Positions 1-4,948 of a DNA stretch of 11,524 nucleotides are shown here, one piece after another. The notes beneath the pieces are model-generated. The model was not told the DNA's origin. It did not search any database and saw only the letters and a list, made by a program, of their open reading frames with translations. Every line of letters starts with the position of its first letter. Within the stretch, counting starts at the first letter, position 1. Source of the DNA: Patescibacteria group bacterium. GTDB lineage: Bacteria > Patescibacteriota > Minisyncoccia > Portnoybacterales > GWB1-42-6. The stretch is taken from the NCBI GenBank assembly GCA_018826025.1, contig JAHKAK010000001.1:1-11524 (forward strand). Reading direction: 5' to 3'. A program made the translations under genes and the position numbers.

Positions 1-435
1 AGAGTTTTAAATATTATGACCGAGCCGACCGCCATTGATATTATCGCCCAATCCGCTCGCTCCACCCCGCGCGTGGCTAACAGATTGCTGAAGCGCGTGC
101 GGGATTTTGCGCAAGTGCGCGGCAACGGTCAAATAACGGCTGACTTGGCCCAACAAGCCCTGGCCATGCTGGAAATTGACCAGCTGGGGCTGGAACCTGT
201 TGACCGGCAAATCCTGCGCCATATCATTGAAAAATTTGACGGCGGGCCGGTTGGCCTGCAAGCCTTGGCGGCAGTCGTCCATGAAGAGCAAGATACCATA
301 GAAGATGTCTACGAGCCTTATTTACTGCAACTGGGCTTTATCGGCCGCACCCCGCGCGGCCGCATCGCCACGCGCTCGGCCTACGAACACCTGGGCCTTA
401 AATACCCGGACGAGCCACAGGAGAAACTGTTCTAG
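1..435 (+). CDS. ruvB: RuvB Holliday junction branch-migration ATPase, C-terminal part (5' end outside window)
   Basis: RuvB is the hexameric AAA+ motor that, with RuvA, drives branch migration of Holliday junctions. Only the last 144 codons are here. The reading frame is open from base 1, so the ATG at 16 is internal. The Walker A and B motifs lie upstream of the window. Visible are the small AAA+ subdomain with the family motif STPRVANRLLKRVRDFA (about residues 20-37 of the fragment) and the C-terminal winged helix, including GFIGRTPRGR and the closing ATRSAYEHLGLKYPDE. The protein ends at TAG 433-435 and appears intact. Its last 23-25 codons occur twice more downstream (1148-1222 and 2238-2312), each copy after an accessory gene cassette. 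The tail now used may therefore have been brought in by the higBA cassette. The family assignment is very secure. Confidence 0.96.
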   Translation, partial: RVLNIMTEPTAIDIIAQSARSTPRVANRLLKRVRDFAQVRGNGQITADLAQQALAMLEIDQLGLEPVDRQILRHIIEKFDGGPVGLQALAAVVHEEQDTIEDVYEPYLLQLGFIGRTPRGRIATRSAYEHLGLKYPDEPQEKLF

Positions 436-448
436 AAAAGCAAAGAAG

Positions 449-485
449 ATTTTCAGTTGTCTACAAATTGTCGACAACTGAAAAT
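449..485. repeat. Stem-loop with two tandem TTGTCnACAA palindromes between ruvB and higB
   Basis: A perfect 13-bp inverted repeat (449-461 with 473-485) encloses an 11-nt loop. Inside it, TTGTCTACAA (457-466) and TTGTCGACAA (468-477) lie 11 bp apart; the second is a perfect palindrome. The run of six T at 494-499 starts 8 nt after the stem, so it would be only a weak ruvB terminator. The one-turn spacing of two palindromes also fits an operator for a dimeric helix-turn-helix protein such as the adjacent HigA. Either role is inference. Confidence 0.6.
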
Positions 486-517
486 AGAGCAAATTTTTTA
501 TCAACAACTAATAACGC

Positions 518-546
518 TTGACAATATTATCGTGTCGCGTTAATAT
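518..546 (+). promoter_or_regulatory. Sigma70-type promoter of higBA with overlapping inverted repeat
   Basis: TTGACA (518-523) and TAATAT (541-546) are separated by exactly 17 bp. Transcription would start near 552-554, only a few bases before the higB ATG at 558, giving a leaderless or nearly leaderless mRNA. TAACGC (512-517) and GCGTTA (537-542) form an inverted repeat over both promoter boxes. This is where a HigA-type autorepressor would be expected to bind. Confidence 0.8.
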
Positions 547-557
547 GAACTCAGCCC

Positions 558-842
558 ATGATAAAGAGCTTCAAATGCAGAGAAACCAGAAAAATATTTA
601 ATAGAGAGTCCTCCTCTAAGCTCCCCGCCTCAATTCAAGGAACGGCCATGCGTAAACTATGGATGGTGGCCGCCGCCGATTCAATAAACGACCTGCGAAT
701 ACCGCCAGCTAACCACTTGGAAAAACTGAGAGGTAAAAAGCGGGGGCAACACAGCATTCGTATCAATGATCAGTGGCGAATATGCTTTAAATGGCACCAA
801 CAAAATGCCTATGAAGTAGAGATAATAGATTATCATAAATAA
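558..842 (+). CDS. higB: HigB-type (RelE superfamily) mRNA-cleaving toxin
   Basis: This is the toxin of a type II toxin-antitoxin pair. HigB proteins are small RelE-fold endoribonucleases that cut mRNA on the ribosome and are neutralised by HigA. The 94-residue length is normal for the family. Recognisable are the N-terminal MIKSFKCRETRKIF, the central HLEKLRGKKRGQHSIRIND followed by QWRICFKW (about residues 54-79), and the end VEIIDYHK. The gene is basic, toxin-first, and followed 4 bp later by higA, the usual HigBA order. No Shine-Dalgarno sequence precedes the ATG, and the promoter is almost on top of it. The gene appears intact. It sits between two copies of the ruvB 3' end, which suggests it arrived as a cassette. 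Confidence 0.93.
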   Translation: MIKSFKCRETRKIFNRESSSKLPASIQGTAMRKLWMVAAADSINDLRIPPANHLEKLRGKKRGQHSIRINDQWRICFKWHQQNAYEVEIIDYHK

Positions 843-846
843 TCAT

Positions 847-1149
847 ATGACTAAAAAAATTAAACCAATTCACCCGGGAGAGATATTAATGGAAGAATTT
901 TTAACTCCCTTCGCTATCAGCCAGTATCGCCTGGCCAAGGATATTGGAGTTGCGCCGCGCCGAATTAATGAAATCGTGCATGGCTTGCGCGCTATTTCCG
1001 CGGACACAGCACTCCGTTTGGGAAAATACTTCAACACTTCTCCGCAATTTTGGCTTAATCTGCAGTCCCACTTTGACTTAGAGATAGAAGCGGAAGGACT
1101 GGCTTATATCTTAAAAAACAAAGTAAAAACCTTTGAATTCGCGGCTTAG
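847..1149 (+). CDS. higA: HigA-type antitoxin, XRE-family helix-turn-helix
   Basis: This is the antitoxin and probable autorepressor of the higBA pair. The 100-residue protein starts with the HigA signature HPGEILMEEF (residues 9-18). A helix-turn-helix follows at about 24-63 (ISQYRLAKDIGVAPRRINEI, then the recognition region GLRAISADTALRLGKYF). The C-terminal part is STPQFWLNLQ-like (TSPQFWLNLQSHFDLE), as usual in this family. It begins 4 bp after the higB stop codon, so the two genes are co-transcribed and probably translationally linked. A Shine-Dalgarno sequence is not evident. Its TAG stop (1147-1149) runs straight into the displaced ruvB tail with no spacer, an unusually abrupt junction. 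Known HigA proteins repress their own promoter; the candidate operators are at 457-477 and 512-542. Confidence 0.93.
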   Translation: MTKKIKPIHPGEILMEEFLTPFAISQYRLAKDIGVAPRRINEIVHGLRAISADTALRLGKYFNTSPQFWLNLQSHFDLEIEAEGLAYILKNKVKTFEFAA

Positions 1150-1222
1150 CGTTGCCACGCGCTCGGCCTACGAGCACCTGGGACTCAAATACCCGGACGA
1201 GCCGCAGAAGAAATTGTTTTAA
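1148..1222 (+). pseudogene. Displaced ruvB 3' end (tail B)
   Basis: Read in frame, this stretch gives VATRSAYEHLGLKYPDEPQK then KLF and TAA, matching the end of RuvB. It has no start codon or upstream RuvB sequence. Over the last 69 bases it differs from the active tail (367-435) at 8 positions. Apart from the stop codon change, only one of these (GAG to AAG, E to K) alters the protein. Homology begins near the higA stop and ends at the TAA. It was probably the working end of ruvB before the higBA cassette arrived. Confidence 0.88.
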
Positions 1223-1231
1223 TTTTTTACT

Positions 1232-1300
1232 CCTCCCTTTCCATAAAGGGAGGCTGCTCGCCTCGCCGAAGCCTACGGCGTAGCGCAGGGGAGGGATTTA
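1232..1300. repeat. Palindromic spacer, CCTCCC-type hairpin
   Basis: CCTCCCTTT (1232-1240) pairs perfectly with AAAGGGAGG (1245-1253) around a CCAT loop. A further GGGGAGGGATTT at about 1288-1299 could replace the right arm, enclosing the smaller palindrome around GCCTACGGCGTAG. The same style of arms recurs in the spacers at 2557-2648, 3209-3310 and 4825-4879. This hairpin may terminate transcription coming from higBA. Confidence 0.6.
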
Positions 1301-1311
1301 AAAAATTTTAC

Positions 1312-1317
1312 TATAAT
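1312..1317 (+). promoter_or_regulatory. -10 box of the Bro-N gene
   Basis: A perfect TATAAT lies 6 bp before the ATG at 1324, placing the transcription start at or next to the start codon (a leaderless mRNA). No good -35 box is found 16-18 bp upstream (GGGAGG), so the promoter may be weak or activator-dependent. Confidence 0.5.
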
Positions 1318-1323
1318 ATATCT

Positions 1324-2223
1324 ATGCCCGATACCAAAAATCCAAATACCCACTTAGCCATTTTCCGAGGCAAGACCATCCGAAAAGTTCTTTGGCAAAA
1401 AGAATGGTGGTTTTCGGTTGTGGATGTAATTGGGGTGCTAACCAATAGCGTAGACGCTGGCGCTTATTGGAGAAAACTAAAACAACGGCTCACCGAAGAA
1501 GGAAGTGAGGTCGTGACATTTTGTCACGGACTGAAATTAGAAGCATCTGATGGAAAATTTTACGAAACCGACTGCGCTAATACCGAAGGTATATTCCGCA
1601 TCATCCAATCCGTCCCCTCGCCCAAAGCCGAGCCGCTCAAGCGCTGGTTGTCTAAGGTTGGCTATGAGCGGGTGCGAGAAATAGAAAATCCCGAACTGGC
1701 AACCAAGCGGACAAGAATACTCTATAAGTTAAAAGGTTATCCGGACGACTGGATTGAAAAACGAATGCGTGGTATCGCGATTCGCGAAGAGCTGACGGAC
1801 GAATGGCAAAAGCGCGGCGCGCGGGAACAAAAGGATTACGAAATTTTAACCGCGGAAATTTCCAAAGCGACTTTCGGGCTGATTCCCCAAGAATACAAAA
1901 AATTGAAGGGGCTGAAGCGGGAAAATCTGCGCGACCACATGGACGATTTTGAATTAATCTTAACAATGCTAAGCGAACGAACAACGACGGAAATTCGTAA
2001 AACTGAAAATTCGCAAGGCGTGCCGAAATTAAAAACAGATGCCCGAATCGGCGGCCAAATCGCCGGTTCAACCAGAAAACAAATTGAGAGGCGCATAGGC
2101 CGCCCCATAGTTTCCAAGCGAAATTTTTTGCCGAATAAAACCCAAAAAGAGTTAAATGCCAGCCGAGCGACCATCGCCGCCGGTAAGGGTAAAATTTTAA
2201 AATCACTGAAAAAGTTAAGGTAA
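1324..2223 (+). CDS. Bro-N domain protein with DinD-like C-terminal half (phage antirepressor type)
   Basis: The 299-residue protein begins with a Bro-N domain (about residues 10-120), a DNA-binding module of phage and baculovirus antirepressors. Seen are WWFSVVDVIGVLTNSVDAGA, YWRKLKQRLTEEGSEVV and GIFRIIQSVPSPKAEPLKRW. The rest resembles the region shared with DNA-damage-inducible protein D: a KGYPDDWIEKRMRGIAIREE stretch, EISKATFGLIPQEYKKLKGL, and DHMDDFELILTMLSERTTTE. The tail is rich in lysine and arginine. DinD in E. coli is SOS-induced and inhibits RecA-mediated strand exchange; whether this protein shares that activity is unknown. No LexA-type box was recognised. No other phage genes are nearby, so it is an isolated accessory gene lying between two ruvB tail copies. 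The gene is full length with no visible frameshift. Confidence 0.85.
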   Translation: MPDTKNPNTHLAIFRGKTIRKVLWQKEWWFSVVDVIGVLTNSVDAGAYWRKLKQRLTEEGSEVVTFCHGLKLEASDGKFYETDCANTEGIFRIIQSVPSPKAEPLKRWLSKVGYERVREIENPELATKRTRILYKLKGYPDDWIEKRMRGIAIREELTDEWQKRGAREQKDYEILTAEISKATFGLIPQEYKKLKGLKRENLRDHMDDFELILTMLSERTTTEIRKTENSQGVPKLKTDARIGGQIAGSTRKQIERRIGRPIVSKRNFLPNKTQKELNASRATIAAGKGKILKSLKKLR

Positions 2224-2237
2224 ATTTAATTTGTATC

Positions 2238-2312
2238 CGCGTGGCCACACGTTCGGCCTATGAGCACCCGGACCTCAAATATCCGGACGAGCCACAGGAA
2301 AAATTGTTTTAA
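2238..2312 (+). pseudogene. Displaced ruvB 3' end (tail C), probably the ancestral one
   Basis: In frame it reads RVATRSAYEHPDLKYPDEPQ then EKLF and TAA. Over the last 69 bases it differs from the active tail at 12 positions and from tail B at 10. Against the active tail only two codons change the protein (L to P and G to D, giving HPDLKYPD), plus a TAG to TAA stop. It ends 18 bp before the next gene (2331), a spacing normal for a gene end in an operon. It is therefore the best candidate for the original terminus of ruvB. Confidence 0.88.
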
Positions 2313-2330
2313 ATAATACTTTTAAATAGA

Positions 2331-2537
2331 ATGTTTTTCCTTGTTTCTTTAACCACCGGCTTAATTGTTTTACTTGCCGCGATTATTTTTCTGGGCGCGG
2401 TGTTTTATCATTTATTCCAATATAAACTGCCTAATAAAAACCACCGCCAGCCCATTGCCATTATCGCGGTTTTGTCTATAATTTTTATTTTCGTGGGCTA
2501 TTGGATTTTTTCTGGGGTGCCGTGGGAAAACTTATAA
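2331..2537 (+). CDS. Small two-helix membrane protein, function unknown
   Basis: This 68-residue protein is not recognised as a named family. It has two strongly hydrophobic segments, at about residues 3-27 (FLVSLTTGLIVLLAAIIFLG region) and 41-62 (QPIAIIAVLSIIFIFVGYWI). A short basic loop YKLPNKNHRQ joins them. By the positive-inside rule the loop is probably cytoplasmic and both ends external. It follows the ancestral ruvB tail by 18 bp and precedes the PH-domain membrane protein, so it may once have been co-transcribed with ruvB. There is no Shine-Dalgarno sequence. The length, hydrophobic pattern and position make it a credible gene. Confidence 0.72.
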   Translation: MFFLVSLTTGLIVLLAAIIFLGAVFYHLFQYKLPNKNHRQPIAIIAVLSIIFIFVGYWIFSGVPWENL

Positions 2538-2556
2538 TTTTATATTCTATTCTGCC

Positions 2557-2648
2557 CCCTCTCCTCGGTCGAGGAGAGGGTTGGGGTGAGGTGATGTAAT
2601 GAATTTTTCATCACCCCCTCTCTTTCTCCCCCTCGTCTGAGGGGGAGA
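2557..2648. repeat. Array of three GC-rich hairpins
   Basis: Three inverted repeats follow each other: an 11-bp stem 2557-2567/2570-2580 (CCCTCTCCTCG), a 7-bp stem 2590-2596/2609-2615 (GGTGATG), and a 10-bp stem 2625-2634/2639-2648 (TCTCCCCCTC). The array is itself roughly palindromic around the GGTGATG/CATCACC pair. This suggests one MITE- or REP-like unit rather than chance hairpins. Its GGGGGAGAGG end lies about 11 bp before the PH-domain gene start and could serve as a distant ribosome binding site. Confidence 0.7.
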
Positions 2649-2661
2649 GGAAATCTTTTTT

Positions 2662-3201
2662 ATGCCAGCATTCACTTTATCCCAAAACGAACAAATCATT
2701 TTAATGGCCCGGCGGCATTGGTTTTTTGTCGCCATCGCGATGTTAAAACCGATAATACTGGCTGTTTTACCCTGGCTTACTGCTTTTGCTCTAGCGTTTT
2801 TAAATTTATCGCCGGCCAATGAACAAGCCGCTGCTTTGCTTTTTTGGTATTTTGCCTGGCTATTTTGGTTTTTATGCTTTGGCTGGGGTGTTTTAATTTG
2901 GGTGGACTGGTATTTGGACTTATGGATTTTAACCAACCAAAAAATCATTGACATCCAGCAAATGGGGCTTTTCAAGCGGCTGGTGATGACCTATGGCATC
3001 AACAATATCCAGGGCGTGGCCATAAAAACTGGCGGACCCTTAGCCGCTTTCTTTAAATACGGCGACGCGGAAATTAAAATTTCCGGCCAAGCCAACGCAG
3101 TGGTCTTTCGCGAGATCCCTAACGCCACGTTGGTCCAGGATAAAATTTTGCAAGCTCATCAGGAGTACTTAAAAACCCTTGGTACCAATCCGCGAATATA
3201 A
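2662..3201 (+). CDS. Membrane-anchored bacterial PH-domain protein (YdbS/DUF304-like)
   Basis: The 179-residue protein has two long hydrophobic helices, about residues 19-48 and 57-84. A bacterial pleckstrin-homology domain of the DUF304 type follows at about 85-168. Typical of that domain are YLDLWILTNQKIIDIQQMGL, VMTYGINNIQGVAIK, FFKYGDAEIKISG and the helix IPNATLVQDKILQ. Such proteins sit in the cytoplasmic membrane with the PH domain facing the cytoplasm. Their ligands are mostly unknown. The start at 2662 is preferred because the family segment LSQNEQIILMARRHW begins soon after it, and a GGGGGAGAGG tract lies upstream. The gene is flanked on both sides by palindromic repeats, so it may be a separate transcription unit. 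Confidence 0.85.
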   Translation: MPAFTLSQNEQIILMARRHWFFVAIAMLKPIILAVLPWLTAFALAFLNLSPANEQAAALLFWYFAWLFWFLCFGWGVLIWVDWYLDLWILTNQKIIDIQQMGLFKRLVMTYGINNIQGVAIKTGGPLAAFFKYGDAEIKISGQANAVVFREIPNATLVQDKILQAHQEYLKTLGTNPRI

Positions 3202-3208
3202 AATATTT

Positions 3209-3310
3209 CCCTCCTTTTTAAAGGAGGGCGTAAAGCCCCGTGGGGGCCACGCCCCTTTACGGGGTTAGGGAGGATTTAAATCCCCCTCAATCCCCCTTTA
3301 AAAAGGGGGA
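3209..3310. repeat. Composite palindromic spacer element
   Basis: It consists of a 9-bp stem CCCTCCTTT/AAAGGAGGG (3209-3217/3220-3228), a nested hairpin CGTAAAG/CTTTACG (3229-3235/3255-3261) with CGTGG/CCACG inside it, and a 9-bp stem TCCCCCTTT/AAAGGGGGA (3291-3299/3302-3310). The middle GGTTAGGGAGG motif recurs in variant form near 4878-4888. The last arm, GGGGGAAG, lies about 12 bp before the next ATG and may act as a Shine-Dalgarno sequence. The stems could also stop transcription from the PH-domain gene. Confidence 0.72.
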
Positions 3311-3324
3311 AGTAAAAAAATAAA

Positions 3325-4740
3325 ATGCGTCTTAAAGAAAAAATATTAATCACTGCGGTTTTTTTATCCGCTGCTTTTTTTATTGTGCCAAAAATCGTTT
3401 GGGCGCAAGTGGTTATCAATGAAGTTGCGTGGATGGGAACTAAGGCTTCTTCTGCCGATGAATGGATTGAGCTTTATAATAATTCAAACGAACCAATCTC
3501 AATAGAGGGCTGGTCTCTAAACGAAATCGAAAATAAATTAATTATCACTCTAAAAAATTCCGTTGCCGCAAATTCATATTATTTAATTGAACGAACAGAC
3601 GATTCCGTTACAAGCATACCAGCTGATTTATTTGGCAGTTGGGGTGGTAGCGGTTTATCAAATGACGGTGAAAAAATTTCCCTAAAAGACTCCGGCGGAA
3701 ATATTATTGATGAAATTGACTGCTCGCTGGGATGGTTTGCGGGCAAAGCAAGCCCCGACTATCAAACAATGGAGAGGACAAACCCAGACTTACCACCCCT
3801 AGCGACAAATTGGCACAGTAATAGCGGGGCTGGCATTTCGATTGACGCTAAGGGAAATATTATTCAGGGTACGCCAAAAGCGACAAACAGCAGTAGGGCT
3901 TCCACACCAACACCGACCCCCAGCCCTGCGCCGAGCGACTCCCCTGCCCCTATAGACACCTCTACGCCCTCGCCAACCCCCGCGCCGGGATATCAGTACT
4001 CGCAGCAAGTTTTCATCAACGAATTCCTGCCTTGGCCAACCAACAGAGATAAAGAATGGGTGGAGCTTGTCAATATAAATAATACAACTATCAATTTGTC
4101 CGGCTGGCAAATTGACGATGACAACGCCTCAACTTCACCGCAGGCATTGCCGACTGACACTGCTATCGCGCCAGGCGAGTTTTTGGTTGTCTCTTTCAAT
4201 AAAAACGTTTTAAACAACGACGGCGATAAAATCCGCCTGCTCTGGCCGGATGATCAAGTCGTGCACACGGTCTCCTACGCCAAAGCCGGCCAAGGCCAGG
4301 CAGTGGCGAAATTTGATAACGGGTGGCTTTGGACGAATCAGCCAACGCCGGGACAAGCTAATAAAAAATCTTCTTTTGTTAGCGATAACGCGCCCAGCCC
4401 CTCCCCTGCGACCGCGGAAAAAATAAGTCCACTAGAAGAAAACGTAGCCGTGCCAATTAGCGCTCCCCAATCTGTCACGCTGGCTAATCAAAAGACAGCA
4501 ACGCCAACTCCAAAATCCGTGGCTACTGTAACCACTATATTACCAACAGCCGCCGCGCTCCCCAGCGCTAACGCGCCAGAGCCCAATCTTTTAGCCGCGG
4601 CCAGCGAGCCGGCAAGTACGGCTGAAAACAATAGCGCCTTGGCTTTAGCCGGTATTTTAATTTTAGCGACGCTGGCGGCCATTGGATTAATATATTTTAA
4701 ACGGCGGCAACAGATTGACAATGCTAATTTTGACGACTAA
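3325..4740 (+). CDS. Surface protein with two lamin-tail domains and a C-terminal membrane anchor
   Basis: The 471-residue protein has a signal peptide (residues 1-27, basic MRLKEK, hydrophobic core, probable cleavage after VWA). Lamin-tail domain 1 covers about 28-160 (VVINEVAWMGTKASSADEWI, then ELYNNSNEPISIEGWSL). A Thr/Pro/Ser-rich linker covers about 187-225 (PTPTPSPAPSDSPAP). Lamin-tail domain 2 covers about 228-345 (VFINEFLPWPTNRDKEWVEL, LSGWQIDDD, closing at TPGQAN). A second disordered linker leads to a transmembrane helix at about 439-458, followed by KRRQQ. The layout indicates an exported protein held in the membrane with the domains outside. Lamin-tail domains are common in secreted bacterial proteins and are thought to bind partners or ligands. 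The actual ligand is unknown. No nuclease or protease domain was recognised between or after them. Confidence 0.85.
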   Translation: MRLKEKILITAVFLSAAFFIVPKIVWAQVVINEVAWMGTKASSADEWIELYNNSNEPISIEGWSLNEIENKLIITLKNSVAANSYYLIERTDDSVTSIPADLFGSWGGSGLSNDGEKISLKDSGGNIIDEIDCSLGWFAGKASPDYQTMERTNPDLPPLATNWHSNSGAGISIDAKGNIIQGTPKATNSSRASTPTPTPSPAPSDSPAPIDTSTPSPTPAPGYQYSQQVFINEFLPWPTNRDKEWVELVNINNTTINLSGWQIDDDNASTSPQALPTDTAIAPGEFLVVSFNKNVLNNDGDKIRLLWPDDQVVHTVSYAKAGQGQAVAKFDNGWLWTNQPTPGQANKKSSFVSDNAPSPSPATAEKISPLEENVAVPISAPQSVTLANQKTATPTPKSVATVTTILPTAAALPSANAPEPNLLAAASEPASTAENNSALALAGILILATLAAIGLIYFKRRQQIDNANFDD

Positions 4741-4762
4741 CATAAAGGCGATATCGTTAATT

Positions 4763-4948
4763 AAAAATGTAAATCTCAAAGTGTAAAATGACAGTGTAAA
4801 ATGTAAAATTATAACCCCTCCCAACCTCCCCTTAAATTAAGGGGAGGAGAAATTCCCCCCTCTTAGGTTAAAAGGGGGGTTAGGGGGAGTTAAAACTTTG
4901 AATTTTGATTTGTCATTTTTCATTTTGATTTTTTAACTTTACATTTTT
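4763..4948. mobile_element. MITE-like element with long imperfect terminal inverted repeats
   Basis: The left end begins AAAAATGTAAA and continues with repeated AAAATG/TGTAAAATG units to about 4822. Its reverse complement matches the right end (about 4885-4948, finishing TTTACATTTTT) over roughly 55-60 bp with mismatches. Between the ends are two GC-rich palindromes: CCTCCCCTTAA/TTAAGGGGAGG (4825-4835/4837-4847) and CCCCCC/GGGGGG (4855-4860/4874-4879). No coding capacity is present. The right end abuts the yebC start codon, leaving no room for a conventional ribosome binding site. Confidence 0.6.

Larger units (their letters stand above)
361..1147 (+). mobile_element. Putative cassette 1: ruvB tail A plus higBA
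   Basis: This is an inferred unit, not a recognised element family. If the ruvB tail at 1148-1222 was the end of ruvB before the latest insertion, the inserted DNA would be tail A together with the hairpin, promoter and higBA genes up to the higA stop codon. The downstream tail copy starts directly at the higA stop, so the cassette has a sharp right edge. No integrase, transposase or inverted terminal repeat is visible. Insertion that duplicates a gene's 3' end is typical of site-specific integrative elements, but a cassette this small would need recombination functions supplied in trans. Homologous import from a relative is the alternative. Confidence 0.45.
1148..2237 (+). mobile_element. 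Putative cassette 2: ruvB tail B plus Bro-N/DinD-like gene
   Basis: This is inferred by the same logic as cassette 1. If tail C (2238-2312) is the native ruvB end, the DNA added first would be tail B, a palindromic spacer, a promoter and the Bro-N gene. The right edge is about 14 bp after the stop codon of that gene. No recombinase or terminal inverted repeat is seen. Two independent gene cargoes bounded by the same repeat argue that the ruvB 3' end is a recurrent insertion site. Confidence 0.42.

Noticed and set aside
16..18. ATG as the start of the first gene
   Set aside because: Codons 1-15 continue the RuvB reading frame, and the ATPase part of RuvB must lie upstream.
1652..2248. 198-codon open frame on the minus strand
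   Set aside because: It is antisense to the clearly coding Bro-N gene and its product resembles nothing known.
361..2312. The three ruvB tails as a CRISPR array or target-site duplication of one transposon
   Set aside because: Copies are 75 bp, 12-17% divergent and separated by whole genes of different kinds. Transposon target duplications are short and start identical.
3799..4110. Minus-strand open frame opposite the lamin-tail gene, with an Arg/Gly-rich product
   Set aside because: Its composition comes from the complement of the Thr/Pro/Ser linker, so it is a shadow.
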